64,000 bases of DNA, from NCBI RefSeq assembly GCF_018390635.1, contig NZ_JAHBGE010000044.1, positions 436,769-500,768 on the forward strand. The letters are read 5' to 3'. This DNA is from Ancylobacter lacus (GTDB taxonomy: Bacteria > Pseudomonadota > Alphaproteobacteria > Rhizobiales > Xanthobacteraceae). The notes beneath the pieces were generated by a model. It was given only the letters and a program-made list of their open reading frames with translations, was not told the DNA's origin and searched no databases. The position numbers were made by a program, and so were the translations under genes. Of this stretch, positions 24,832-33,491 are shown piece by piece. The stretch's first letter is position 1. Every line of letters begins with the position of its first letter.

Positions 24832-25770
24832 ATGCCCGCTTCCACGCCCCGCCTGCGTCTTCTCGTGCTCGGCTCGGCAGCCGGCGGGGGATTTCCCCAA
24901 TGGAACTGCCGTTGCCCGGTGTGCGCGCTCGCCTGGGAGGGTGATCCGCGTGTTCGGCGGCGGACCCAGACATCCGTCGCGGTCAGCGTGGACGGCGAGC
25001 GCTGGGCACTGGTCAATTGCGCGCCCGAGATCCTGCACCAGATTCAGGCCGTCCCGGCCCTGCATCCGCGTAATGGCCGCCGACATTCGCCGGTGGCCTC
25101 CGTTCTTCTCACCAATGCCGATATCGACCACATCGCCGGCCTGCTGAGCCTGCGGGAATCGCAGCCTTTCCGGCTGCATGCCACTGCCGCCATTCATGGC
25201 GTGCTGGCCGCCAACAGCGCGTTCGATGTTCTGGCGCCCGAGCATGTGGAGCGGCGCACGGTCGGCTTTGGCGACCCGTTCGAGGTGGTCGCCGGCATCA
25301 CCGCCGAGATTTTCCCGGTGCCCGGCAAGATCGCGCTCTATCTGGAGCGTGGCGAGATCGAAGCCTCCGGCGCGGTGGCCACCACGGTCGAGGGCGAGCA
25401 GACGGTCGGGGTCGAGCTGAGCGACGGCGCGGCGCGGGTGCTGTTCATTCCCGGCTGCGCGGTCATGACCGAGGCGCTGCGCGCCCGTCTTGAAGGCGCC
25501 GACGCCGTTCTGTTCGACGGCACGGTCTGGCGCGACGACGAGATGGTGGCCGCCGGGGTGGGCACCAAGACCGGCGCGCGCATGGGCCACATGGCGATGT
25601 CCGGCCCCGAGGGTTCGCTTGCGGCCTTGTCTCAGATCAAAGTAAAACGGAAGATCTTCGTACACATAAACAACACCAATCCGGCGCTTGTCGAAGGATC
25701 GCCGGAGCGCCTCGCAGTCGAAGCTGCGGGTTGGGAAGTTGCCGAAGATGGGATGGAGATCACGCCATGA
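24832..25770 (+). CDS. pqqB: PqqB, PQQ biosynthesis metallo-hydrolase
   Basis: 312 residues. N-terminal 'LLVLGSAAGGGFPQWNCRCPVC' and metal-binding 'LLTNADIDHIAGLLSLRE' are typical of PqqB, an MBL-fold Fe(II) oxygenase/hydroxylase that oxidises the Glu-Tyr intermediate of PQQ assembly. Its stop overlaps pqqC as ATGA. The start at 24832 has only a weak ribosome site and is probably coupled to pqqA. Confidence 0.95.
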   Translation: MPASTPRLRLLVLGSAAGGGFPQWNCRCPVCALAWEGDPRVRRRTQTSVAVSVDGERWALVNCAPEILHQIQAVPALHPRNGRRHSPVASVLLTNADIDHIAGLLSLRESQPFRLHATAAIHGVLAANSAFDVLAPEHVERRTVGFGDPFEVVAGITAEIFPVPGKIALYLERGEIEASGAVATTVEGEQTVGVELSDGAARVLFIPGCAVMTEALRARLEGADAVLFDGTVWRDDEMVAAGVGTKTGARMGHMAMSGPEGSLAALSQIKVKRKIFVHINNTNPALVEGSPERLAVEAAGWEVAEDGMEITP

Positions 25771-26525
25771 CAACATTGCTTTCGCCGGAAGAGCTGGAAG
25801 CGCGGCTGCGGGACGTCGGCAAGCGCCGGTACCACAGCCTTCACCCGTTTCATAAGCTGCTGCATAATGGCGAGCTGGATTTCGGCCAGGTCCAGGCCTG
25901 GGCGCTGAACCGCTATTACTACCAGGCGATGATCCCTGTGAAGGATTCGTCCATCCTCGCCCGGATGGAGGAGCCGGAGCTGCGCCGGGCCTGGCGCCAG
26001 CGCATCATCGACCATGACGGCGACCGGGAAGGCGAGGGGGGCATCGCCCGCTGGATCAAGCTGACCGACGGCCTCGGCCTCGACCGCGACTATGTCACCT
26101 CGCTGCACGGCCTGCTGCCGGCCACCCGCTTCGCGGTGGACGCCTATGTCCATTTCGTGCGCGAGAAGTCCCTGCTGGAAGCCATCGCCTCCTCGCTCAC
26201 GGAGATGTTCTCGCCCGGCATCATCGGCGAGCGTGTCGCCGGCATGCTGAAGAACTATGATTTCGTCTCCAAGGAGACGCTGGCCTATTTCGACAAGCGC
26301 CTGACCGAGGCGCCGCGCGATGCCGATTTCGCGCTGGACTATGTGAAGCGCCACGCCCGTACCCCGGAACAGCAGGATGCGGCAATCCGGGCGCTGGAGT
26401 TCAAGTGCGACGTGCTGTGGGTGCAACTCGACGCACTGTATTTCGCCTATGTGGAGCCGAAGATGGCCTATCCCGGAGCGTTCGTGCCGAGCGCGGCCTC
26501 GCCGCCGACCCGAGAGGGCGCCTGA
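25767..26525 (+). CDS. pqqC: PqqC, pyrroloquinoline-quinone synthase
   Basis: 252 residues. Catalyses the final eight-electron oxidation and ring closure to PQQ with O2, without metal. Haem-oxygenase-like all-helical fold. Conserved stretches 'YHSLHPFHKLLHNGEL', 'WALNRYYYQAMIPVKD', 'HDGDREGEGGIARWI' and 'EALKCDVLW'-like 'LEFKCDVLWVQLDALY' are visible. Directly followed by pqqD, which starts at the next base. Confidence 0.96.
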   Translation: MTTLLSPEELEARLRDVGKRRYHSLHPFHKLLHNGELDFGQVQAWALNRYYYQAMIPVKDSSILARMEEPELRRAWRQRIIDHDGDREGEGGIARWIKLTDGLGLDRDYVTSLHGLLPATRFAVDAYVHFVREKSLLEAIASSLTEMFSPGIIGERVAGMLKNYDFVSKETLAYFDKRLTEAPRDADFALDYVKRHARTPEQQDAAIRALEFKCDVLWVQLDALYFAYVEPKMAYPGAFVPSAASPPTREGA

Positions 26526-26813
26526 GTGGCGCCCGCACTCGCCCCCGCCGGCATCCCGCGGCTCGCCCGCGGGGTGCGGCTGCGCCATGACGAGGCGCGC
26601 GGGCAGTGGGTGCTGCTCGCGCCCGAGCGCGTGCTGCATCCCGATCCGGTGGCGGTGGAGATTCTGCGGCGGGTGGATGGCGCCCGCACCATCGACGCGA
26701 TCGTCGACGACCTGATTCTCGCCTTCGCCATCGACCGCGAGCGGGTGGCGGGCGATGTGGACGCCTTCCTGGCCAATCTGGCCTTGAAGGGCATGGTGGA
26801 GGTGGCGACATGA
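26526..26813 (+). CDS. pqqD: PqqD, peptide chaperone for PQQ synthesis
   Basis: 95 residues starting with GTG directly after the pqqC stop. It binds PqqA and presents it to PqqE. The winged-helix RiPP-recognition fold shows as '[21 protein letters not shown]' and '[20 protein letters not shown]'. Overlaps pqqE as ATGA. Confidence 0.93.
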   Translation: MAPALAPAGIPRLARGVRLRHDEARGQWVLLAPERVLHPDPVAVEILRRVDGARTIDAIVDDLILAFAIDRERVAGDVDAFLANLALKGMVEVAT

Positions 26814-27958
26814 ACGTGGCGACCCTTCCGGACACCGGTGCCGCGCCGCTGGCCCGCCCGCCGGTGCCGCCGCCCTACGGCATGCTGGCGGAGCTGACCC
26901 ACCGCTGCCCGCTGCAGTGCCCCTATTGCTCGAACCCGGTCGAGCTGGACCGCCGCAACGCCGAGCTCGACACGCAGACCTGGCTGCGGGTGTTCTCCGA
27001 GGCGGCGCGGCTCGGGGTGCTGCAGGTGCATCTGTCCGGCGGCGAGCCCACCTCCCGGCGCGACCTTGAGGAGATGATCCGGCACTGCGTCAAGGTGGGG
27101 CTCTACACCAACCTCATCACCGCCGGCGTCGGCATCACCCCGGAGCGGCTGCAGGCGATCTCCGACGCCGGCGTCGACCACGTCCAGCTCTCGTTCCAGG
27201 GGGCGGACGCGGCGACCACCGATCTCGTCTCGAATTTCCGTGGCGCCCATGAGCGCAAGCTCGCCTTCGCCGCGCAGGTGCGGCGCCTCGGCCTGCCGCT
27301 CACCGTCAATTCGGTGGTTCACCGGGCCAATATCCACCAGATCCCGGATTTCATCGAGCTGGCGCTGACGCTCGGCGCCAAGCGGGTGGAGATCGCCCAT
27401 TCGCAATATTACGGCTGGGCGCTGCGCAACCGGGCGGCGCTGATGCCGACCCGCGAGCAGGTGTTCTGGGCGCTGGAGATCGTCGAGAAGGCGCGCGAGC
27501 GGCTGCGCGGCGTGCTCACCATCGACGCGGTGGTGCCGGATTATTACGCCAAATACCCCAAGCCCTGCATGAATGGCTGGGGCAAGCAGTCGCTCAACGT
27601 CACCCCCTCCGGCAAGGTGCTGCCCTGCCACGCCGCCGAGACCATTCCCGGCCTCGACTTCTGGAACGTGCGGGACCACAGCCTGCCGGAGATCTGGCAG
27701 GATTCGCCGGCTTTCAACGCCTATCGCGGCACGGACTGGATGCCGCCGCTGTGCCAGGGCTGCGAGCGCAAGGAAATCGACTGGGGCGGCTGCCGCTGCC
27801 AGGCGATGGCTATTGCCGGGGACGCCGCCGAGACCGATCCCGCCTGCCATAAGTCCCCGCTCCACGCCCATCTTCTCGCGCTCGCCGAGGAGGACGCCGC
27901 CCGGCAGGAGCAGCCTTTCGACTATCGCCGTTACCTGCAGCCCGACCGGGCTTCGTGA
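26810..27958 (+). CDS. pqqE: PqqE, radical SAM Glu-Tyr cross-linking enzyme
   Basis: 382 residues from the ATG at 26810. Radical SAM cluster motif CxxxCxxC at C33, C37, C40 (RCPLQCPYC). C-terminal SPASM cysteines are seen in '[10 protein letters not shown]', 'KVLPCHAAE' and '[20 protein letters not shown]' (auxiliary Fe-S clusters). It forms the C-C bond in PqqA. It is the last gene of a compact pqqABCDE operon; no pqqF/G peptidase genes follow. Confidence 0.96.
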   Translation: MNVATLPDTGAAPLARPPVPPPYGMLAELTHRCPLQCPYCSNPVELDRRNAELDTQTWLRVFSEAARLGVLQVHLSGGEPTSRRDLEEMIRHCVKVGLYTNLITAGVGITPERLQAISDAGVDHVQLSFQGADAATTDLVSNFRGAHERKLAFAAQVRRLGLPLTVNSVVHRANIHQIPDFIELALTLGAKRVEIAHSQYYGWALRNRAALMPTREQVFWALEIVEKARERLRGVLTIDAVVPDYYAKYPKPCMNGWGKQSLNVTPSGKVLPCHAAETIPGLDFWNVRDHSLPEIWQDSPAFNAYRGTDWMPPLCQGCERKEIDWGGCRCQAMAIAGDAAETDPACHKSPLHAHLLALAEEDAARQEQPFDYRRYLQPDRAS

Positions 27959-27980
27959 CGTGCCGACCGGAGCTCACGTC

Positions 27981-28664
27981 ATGCGTCGCCTTCTCGCCCG
28001 TCTCGCCGTGGTGGCCAGCGTCTCCCTCTCCGGCGCGGCGGCCCTGGCCGCGCCGACCGGCGCCGCGCTGTTCTTCGAGACCCCCTTCCTCGCGGCCCTG
28101 CCGGCGGGAACGACGCTTTCCTACAGCTACCGCCACACCACCTCAGACCCCTCGCTCGGCGAGAGCTTCGACGAGAAGATGGAGATGAAGATCGAAGCCG
28201 CGCCGGAGGACGCCGCCAAGCGGGTCGCCGATGTCGACATCTTCCGGGGAAGCCAGCATCGCGAGGCCGGGCCCTTCCCGGTCGCGCTCGGCAATCCGCT
28301 GGCGCTCGTGCTGCTGGAGCGGGAGGCGAAGGAGATCGCCCAGCTCACCAAGGGCAGCCCCTTCTACATCCGCAACCGGATGAAGGAGGCACTGATGAAC
28401 GGCACGGCGGAGGACATCCGCATTTCCTACGCCGGCAAGGACGTGCCGGCCTGGAAGCTGGACATCGCGCCCTTCGCCACCGACCCGCACAAGGAGCAGC
28501 TGCTGGAGATCGCCAATCGCCGCTACAGCTTCGTCTTCTCCGAGGCGGTGCCCGGCGGGCTCTATGAGGTGAAGGTGGTCACCCCCAAGGCCGACAAGTC
28601 CGGCGCGATGATCGAAACGGTGGTGACGCTCTCCGGCAGCACCACCGCAGCCCCGGCGCCGTAA
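27981..28664 (+). CDS. Secreted protein of unknown function downstream of pqqE
   Basis: 227 residues, 22 bases after pqqE, so probably in the same transcript. Signal peptide 'LLARLAVVASVSLSGAAALA'. The mature part is predicted mostly beta ('GTTLSYSYRHTTSDPS', 'EDIRISYAGKDVPAWKLDIAPF', 'RYSFVFSEAVPGGLYEVKVVTP'). I do not recognise a family. Proximity to pqq genes suggests a periplasmic quinoprotein-related role. Confidence 0.7.
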   Translation: MRRLLARLAVVASVSLSGAAALAAPTGAALFFETPFLAALPAGTTLSYSYRHTTSDPSLGESFDEKMEMKIEAAPEDAAKRVADVDIFRGSQHREAGPFPVALGNPLALVLLEREAKEIAQLTKGSPFYIRNRMKEALMNGTAEDIRISYAGKDVPAWKLDIAPFATDPHKEQLLEIANRRYSFVFSEAVPGGLYEVKVVTPKADKSGAMIETVVTLSGSTTAAPAP

Positions 28665-28723
28665 CACGAAACGCCGCCCGCGCCCCGGCGGCGCGAAGGA
28701 CGGCAGCAACAGGGAGAACGTCC

Positions 28724-29236
28724 ATGCGCAGGATCGCGGGTCTCATCGTCGCTGGCGCGCTGGTGCTCGGCAGTTCCGGGGGCGCGCTGGCGCAGACGGC
28801 CGCCACGGGAACCGGCGACAGCGGCGCGAGCGCCTCGTCAGCGGCGTCGTCTTCGCCCTCGCCGGCGACGCTGGCGACCACAAACCCCGCCACCGGCCAG
28901 CCGCTGCCGGTGGGGGTGAGCCGGCCGGCGCAGCAGGTCACCATGCCGGCAGGGCTGGTGAACGACTATCCCACCGTCGCCCGGGCGGACTATGTCTTCG
29001 CCTGTATGGCCGCCAATGGCCAGACCCGGCTGTCGCTGGAGAAGTGCTCCTGCTCCATCGACACCATCGCGACCATCCTGCCCTATGAGAAATATGTCGA
29101 GGCGGAGACCATCCTCTCGGTCGGGCAGGTGGCGGGGCAGCAGGCCGAGGTGTTCCGCGCCACCGGCATGTTCCGCGACATGGTGGCCGATCTGCGCCGG
29201 GCGCAGGCGGAGGCAGAAGTCACCTGCTTCTACTGA
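28724..29236 (+). CDS. Secreted cysteine-containing protein of unknown function
   Basis: 170 residues with AGGGAGAA before the ATG. Signal peptide 'AGLIVAGALVLGSSGGALA', a Ser/Ala/Thr-rich linker to about residue 60, then a conserved-looking helical domain with 'YVFACMAANGQTRLSLEKCSCSIDTIATILPYEKYVEAE' (quoted in parts: three cysteines) and a fourth cysteine at the C-terminal 'VTCFY'. The paired cysteines suggest disulfides. It follows the previous secreted gene by 59 bases. No family name recognised. Confidence 0.7.
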   Translation: MRRIAGLIVAGALVLGSSGGALAQTAATGTGDSGASASSAASSSPSPATLATTNPATGQPLPVGVSRPAQQVTMPAGLVNDYPTVARADYVFACMAANGQTRLSLEKCSCSIDTIATILPYEKYVEAETILSVGQVAGQQAEVFRATGMFRDMVADLRRAQAEAEVTCFY

Positions 29237-29328
29237 GCGCCGGCCGGACGCGGCCGGGCGCGCCGCGCCCGCCGCGCGGGGTGCCCCACATCCACCCCGT
29301 CGCGGGCGCGCGGCGCGCGCCTTGCGCG

Positions 29329-30159
29329 TCAGCTCCCCGGCTTCAGTTCGCTCTCGAAGTTGCGCCCGGTGGTGTCGGCGGCATCGACCCGGATCTGCTT
29401 GCCGGTGGGCTCGTAGGAGAACTGCAGGGCAGGGTCCTCGCTCAGCGAGATGCCGCCGGTCATGGAGAGGATCAGCTCGTCGCCCTGCTTCACCTCGATG
29501 CGGTCGACATATTGCGCGGGGATATAGAGCCGGGTCACCTGGTCCATCTGCAGCCCGGAATAGTTGGGGTGGCGGATCATGAGCTGCACCCGCGAGAGCC
29601 GGGTGGCCTGGGTGGCGTCGCCCTGCTGGCCGTTCTCCACCACTTTCAGCTTCATCTGGCCGATGTTCCGCAGCGCGGCTTCCTCGTCCTTCATCGCCGG
29701 GGCGGAGCAGCCGCCCGAGGCCTTCACGAAGCGCTCCGTCATCTGCAGCGAGCCGTCGGAAAGCTCGGCGACGGCGCGGATATAGGAATAGGAGTTGACC
29801 CGCAGCCGGGTGCCGAGGCTGAGGTCGCGCCGCTCGCCGCCGAAGCTGAAGGTGGCGGCGACGGGGGCGGGGTTCTCGTCGACGATAAGGGTGAGCTTCT
29901 TCACCGTGCGGCTGTCGCCGGCCGGAAGCGCCACCACGACGTCGACCGGCACCATGGCGGCGTCCTCGGCCCGGGTGGGGGCGGTCAGTGTCAGCAGCGG
30001 GCTCTTGTCGGCGATGGGCCGGTCGCCGAACACGTCCGGCTTCAGTTCCTGCCAGGTCTGGCCGGAGGCGGCTTCCTCGCCGGCGGCGGCGGTCCCGACC
30101 CCGGCGAACAGGGTGAGAGCCAGGATAGAGCTGGCCAGAACGGCCTTGGCGTAGTGCAT
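29329..30159 (-). CDS. Quinoprotein dehydrogenase-associated SoxYZ-like carrier
   Basis: 276 residues from the ATG at 30159, with GGAGGAC upstream. Signal peptide 'AVLASSILALTLFAGVGTAAA'. The first half is SoxY-like, including the 'VKASGGCSAP' stretch whose Cys corresponds to the carrier cysteine of SoxY, and the second half is SoxZ-like ('VQLMIRHPNYSGLQMDQVTR', 'GDELILSMTGGISLSEDPALQFSY'). Such fusions occur beside PQQ dehydrogenases together with the zinc metallohydrolase found here at 4071. The substrate carried on the Cys is unknown. It marks the right end of the island. Confidence 0.85.
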   Translation of the reverse strand: MHYAKAVLASSILALTLFAGVGTAAAGEEAASGQTWQELKPDVFGDRPIADKSPLLTLTAPTRAEDAAMVPVDVVVALPAGDSRTVKKLTLIVDENPAPVAATFSFGGERRDLSLGTRLRVNSYSYIRAVAELSDGSLQMTERFVKASGGCSAPAMKDEEAALRNIGQMKLKVVENGQQGDATQATRLSRVQLMIRHPNYSGLQMDQVTRLYIPAQYVDRIEVKQGDELILSMTGGISLSEDPALQFSYEPTGKQIRVDAADTTGRNFESELKPGS

Positions 30160-30222
30160 GACGTCCTCCGGTGCCTCGCCGCCGGTCGTTGATCGCCGGG
30201 CGCTGACCATCGGATCATACGC

Positions 30223-31035
30223 TCATCCCGCGTGGATTGCAGTCACATGATGCAGAGCGATGCCGGCCGCGGTGGCGACGTTCAGCGAATCGAAATGGCC
30301 CCGCATCGGAATGCGCACCGTCAGGGCCCGCTCCATGATGCGCGCCGGCAGGCCCGGCCCTTCCGCACCGAGCAGCAGGGCGGTGCGGGCCGGGGGGCGG
30401 CAGTCGGACAGGGCCTGCGTGCCCGCGGGCGTCAGGGCCAGCGGGGTGAAGCCATGCGCCACCACGAGATCGAGCAGCGCGTCGACCGCGCCGCCGCGGG
30501 CGAACGGCACCATCAGCGCCCCGCCGACCGATACCCGGATCGCCTTGCGGTAGAGCGGATCGCAGGAGGCGGTGTCGAGCAGCACGGCATCGACGCCGAA
30601 GGCCGCTGCGTTGCGGAAGATGCCGCCGATATTGTCGTGGTTGGAGACGCCCGAGACCACGAGCAGGGTCGCCGCCGCCGGCAACCCGGCCAGCAGGGCG
30701 TCGGCGTCGGCCTCCGCGCCGCGCCGGCCGATGCCGAGTAGCCCGCGGTGGATGTGGAAGCCGGTGATGCCGTCGAGCACGGCCTGCCCGGCGGTGTAGA
30801 CCGGCAGGTCCTGCGGCGCCTGCGCCAGCAGCGGGGCCAGCGCTTCGACCCGGCTTTCCGCCAGCAGCAGCGAATCGAGCGGAAAGCGGTTGCGCGGCGA
30901 CAGCGCGACGTCGAGCACGGTGCGGCCTTCGACGATGAAGCGGCCGGCCCGCCCGACGAGGTCGCGCTCGCGGATGGCGTGGTAGGCGTCGATGCGCGGA
31001 TCGTCGGGCGAGGCGATGGGGATGAGCGGCCTCAC
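30223..31035 (-). CDS. TrmH/SpoU-family RNA 2'-O-methyltransferase
   Basis: 270 residues using the GTG at 31035, which overlaps the ABC-F stop as GTGA; an ATG at 31074 is the alternative. SPOUT motifs are clear: 'VSGVSNHDNIGGIFRNAAAFG' (motif 1), 'ALLLGAEGPGLP' (motif 2) and 'FDSLNVATAAGIALH' (motif 3) for SAM binding through the trefoil knot. The likely target is tRNA or rRNA ribose; which one is not clear. Confidence 0.85.
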   Translation of the reverse strand: MRPLIPIASPDDPRIDAYHAIRERDLVGRAGRFIVEGRTVLDVALSPRNRFPLDSLLLAESRVEALAPLLAQAPQDLPVYTAGQAVLDGITGFHIHRGLLGIGRRGAEADADALLAGLPAAATLLVVSGVSNHDNIGGIFRNAAAFGVDAVLLDTASCDPLYRKAIRVSVGGALMVPFARGGAVDALLDLVVAHGFTPLALTPAGTQALSDCRPPARTALLLGAEGPGLPARIMERALTVRIPMRGHFDSLNVATAAGIALHHVTAIHAG

Positions 31036-32846
31036 CCCTCCAGCTCCTCGCGCAGCATCTCCAGCGCCAGCCATTCCTCCTCGGCCTTGGCGAGCTCGGC
31101 CTGGGTGCGGGTCAGCTCGGCGGTCGCCTTCTGGAAGCCGGCGGGATCACGGGTGTAGAAGTTCGGCGTGTGCAGCGTGTTGCCGAGCCGGGCGACGTCG
31201 GATTCGAGCTGGGCGATGCGCTTGGGAAGCTGCTCCAGCGCGTGCTTCTCCTTGAAGGAGAGCTTGCGCCGGGACGCCGGCCTGGCGGCGGGAGCGCTCG
31301 CCGGGGCCGGCTTGTCCGCCCGCTCGGCCTTCTCCTCGATCGCCCGGGCCTTCACCCCATGGCCGCGCTGGGCCACCATGTCGGAATAGCCGCCGGCATA
31401 GACCGTCCAGTTGCCGTCGCCCTCGAAGGCGATGATGGCGGTGACGGTGCGGTCGAGGAAGTCGCGGTCGTGGCTCACCAGCAGCACGGTCCCGGCGTAG
31501 TCGTCGATCATCTCTTCCAGCAGGTCGAGCGTTTCGAGGTCGAGGTCGTTGGTCGGCTCGTCCAGCACCATCAGGTTGGAGGCCTGGGCAAGCGCGCAGG
31601 CCAGCAGCAGCCGGCCGCGCTCCCCGCCCGAGAGCTTCGACACCGCGGTGCCGGCCTGTTCGGGGGTGAACAGGAAGTCCTTCATGTAGCCGATGACATG
31701 GCGCGGGTTGCCGCCGATGAACACCTGGTCGCCGCGCCCGTCGGTCAGCGTGTCGCGCACCGAGCGATTGGGGTCGAGCGCGGCGCGGCGCTGGTCCAGC
31801 GTCGCCATCTCGATATTGGTGCCGAGCTTGGCCTTGCCGCTGTCGGGGGCGAGTTCGCCGGTGAGCATCTTCAGCAGCGTGGTCTTGCCCGCGCCGTTCG
31901 GCCCGACGATGCCGATGCGATCGCCGCGCTGGATGCGGATGGAGAGATCGCGCACGATGACGCGGTCGCCATAGCTCTTGGCGATGTGCTCGGCTTCCAT
32001 CACCAGCTTGCCGGAGACATCGGCCTCGGTGGCGGTGACGGCGATGGTGCCGACCGCGCGGCGGTGGTCGCGGAACTGGGCGCGCAGATCCGCCAGCTCG
32101 CCGACGCGGCGCATGTTGCGCTTGCGCCGGGCGGTGACGCCGTAGCGCATCCAGTGCTCTTCCGCGACGATCTTGCGGGCGAGCTTCTGCTGGTCGCGCT
32201 CCTCCTCCTCCAGCACCTGGTCGCGCCACTCCTCGAAGAAGGCGAAGCCGCGCTCCATCCGCTTGGTGCGGCCGCGGTCGAGCCACACGGTGGCGCGGGT
32301 CAGGTCCTGCAGGAAGCGGCGGTCATGGCTGATGAGCACCAGCGCCGAGCGCATCGAGGTGATCTCGCTCTCCAGCCATTCGATGGCGGGCAGGTCGAGA
32401 TGGTTGGTCGGCTCGTCGAGCAGCAGGATGTCGGGCTCGGGCGCCAGCACGCGGGCCAGCGCCGCGCGGCGGGCCTCGCCGCCGGAGAGGTTGGCCGGGT
32501 TTTCCTCGCCGGTGAGGCCGAGCTCGTTCAGCAGGTAGAGCGCGCGGTATTCCGGGTCGCCCGGCCCCATGCCCGCCTCGACATAGGCCAGCGTCGTGGC
32601 GAAGCCGGAAAGGTCGGGCTCCTGGGGGAGGTAGCGCACCGTGGCCCCGGGCTGGGCGAAGCGGGTGCCGCTGTCCTGTGATACGAGGCCGGCCGCGATC
32701 TTCAGCAGCGTCGACTTGCCCGAGCCGTTGCGGCCGACGAGGCCGAGCCGCTCGCCCTGCGAGACGGAAAGCTCCGCCGATTCGAGCAGCGGCGTGCCGC
32801 CGAAGGTGAGGGCGATGTTCTGGAGAAGCAGAAGGGGAGGAGCCAT
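31032..32846 (-). CDS. ABC-F family ATPase (Uup-like)
   Basis: 604 residues with two ATPase domains: Walker A GRNGSGKST and GPNGAGKTT, signatures LSGGEARR and LSGGERGR, Walker B 'LLLDEPTNHLD' and 'MVLDEPTNDLD'. There are no membrane segments. The linker between domains and a lysine/glutamate-rich C-terminal coiled coil (residues about 520-600) match Uup. ABC-F proteins act on ribosomes or DNA-repair intermediates. It is the first gene of a two-gene operon with the methyltransferase. Confidence 0.88.
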   Translation of the reverse strand: MAPPLLLLQNIALTFGGTPLLESAELSVSQGERLGLVGRNGSGKSTLLKIAAGLVSQDSGTRFAQPGATVRYLPQEPDLSGFATTLAYVEAGMGPGDPEYRALYLLNELGLTGEENPANLSGGEARRAALARVLAPEPDILLLDEPTNHLDLPAIEWLESEITSMRSALVLISHDRRFLQDLTRATVWLDRGRTKRMERGFAFFEEWRDQVLEEEERDQQKLARKIVAEEHWMRYGVTARRKRNMRRVGELADLRAQFRDHRRAVGTIAVTATEADVSGKLVMEAEHIAKSYGDRVIVRDLSIRIQRGDRIGIVGPNGAGKTTLLKMLTGELAPDSGKAKLGTNIEMATLDQRRAALDPNRSVRDTLTDGRGDQVFIGGNPRHVIGYMKDFLFTPEQAGTAVSKLSGGERGRLLLACALAQASNLMVLDEPTNDLDLETLDLLEEMIDDYAGTVLLVSHDRDFLDRTVTAIIAFEGDGNWTVYAGGYSDMVAQRGHGVKARAIEEKAERADKPAPASAPAARPASRRKLSFKEKHALEQLPKRIAQLESDVARLGNTLHTPNFYTRDPAGFQKATAELTRTQAELAKAEEEWLALEMLREELEG

Positions 32847-32971
32847 GGCGGGGGGATAGGGGCAAAGCCGCGCCGGGGCAAGGGGGCGCGCGCGGCGGCC
32901 GGGCGGCAGCGCCCGGAAACACGCCTCCGCGCCCGTCGCGTGGTGCCTCCGGCCGCGCCGGGGAGCGCCCT

Positions 32972-33373
32972 TCAGCTTTCCCCGTGGCGGTGGAACACGC
33001 AGGCGAGCTTGTTGCCGTCGGGGTCGCGGACATAGGCGGCATAGAAGCCGGGGCCGTAGTGCGGCCGCAGGCCGGGCGCGCCCTCATCCCGGCCGCCAAG
33101 GGCCAGCGCCGTGCGGTGGAAGGCGTCCACCGCGGCGCTGTCCGGGGCGCGGAACGCGACCATGGTGCCATTGCCGCCCGAGGGCGCCCCACCGTCGAAG
33201 GGCTGGCACAGCCACAGGCTGACCCCGTCGTCATAGTCGGCGCCATAGCCTTCGAAGCCGGGCACGGCGTCGCCGCGGCGGGCATGGCCGAGCGGCGCCA
33301 GCAGCGCATCGTAGAAGGTGGTGGCGCGGGCGAGATCGGCGACGCCGAGGGTGGTGTAGAGGATGAGCGACAT
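32972..33373 (-). CDS. VOC family (glyoxalase/bleomycin-resistance-like) protein
   Basis: 133 residues from the ATG at 33373. Paired beta-alpha-beta-beta-beta modules: 'LYTTLGVADLARATTFYDALLAPLGH' at the start and 'GPGFYAAYVRDPDGNKLACVFH' at the end. Metal-binding positions of VOC enzymes are partly present. The substrate is unknown. Confidence 0.85.
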   Translation of the reverse strand: MSLILYTTLGVADLARATTFYDALLAPLGHARRGDAVPGFEGYGADYDDGVSLWLCQPFDGGAPSGGNGTMVAFRAPDSAAVDAFHRTALALGGRDEGAPGLRPHYGPGFYAAYVRDPDGNKLACVFHRHGES

Positions 33374-33491
33374 GGCTGCCTCGGAAGCGGTGGGGGCCCC
33401 ATCGTTCCCCGCCCGGCCGCCGGCGTAAACTCCCCTGCGCACCTGACTTCGGCCCGCGCTGGCCCTAAGCTGCGCAACCCTGTCGCCACGA

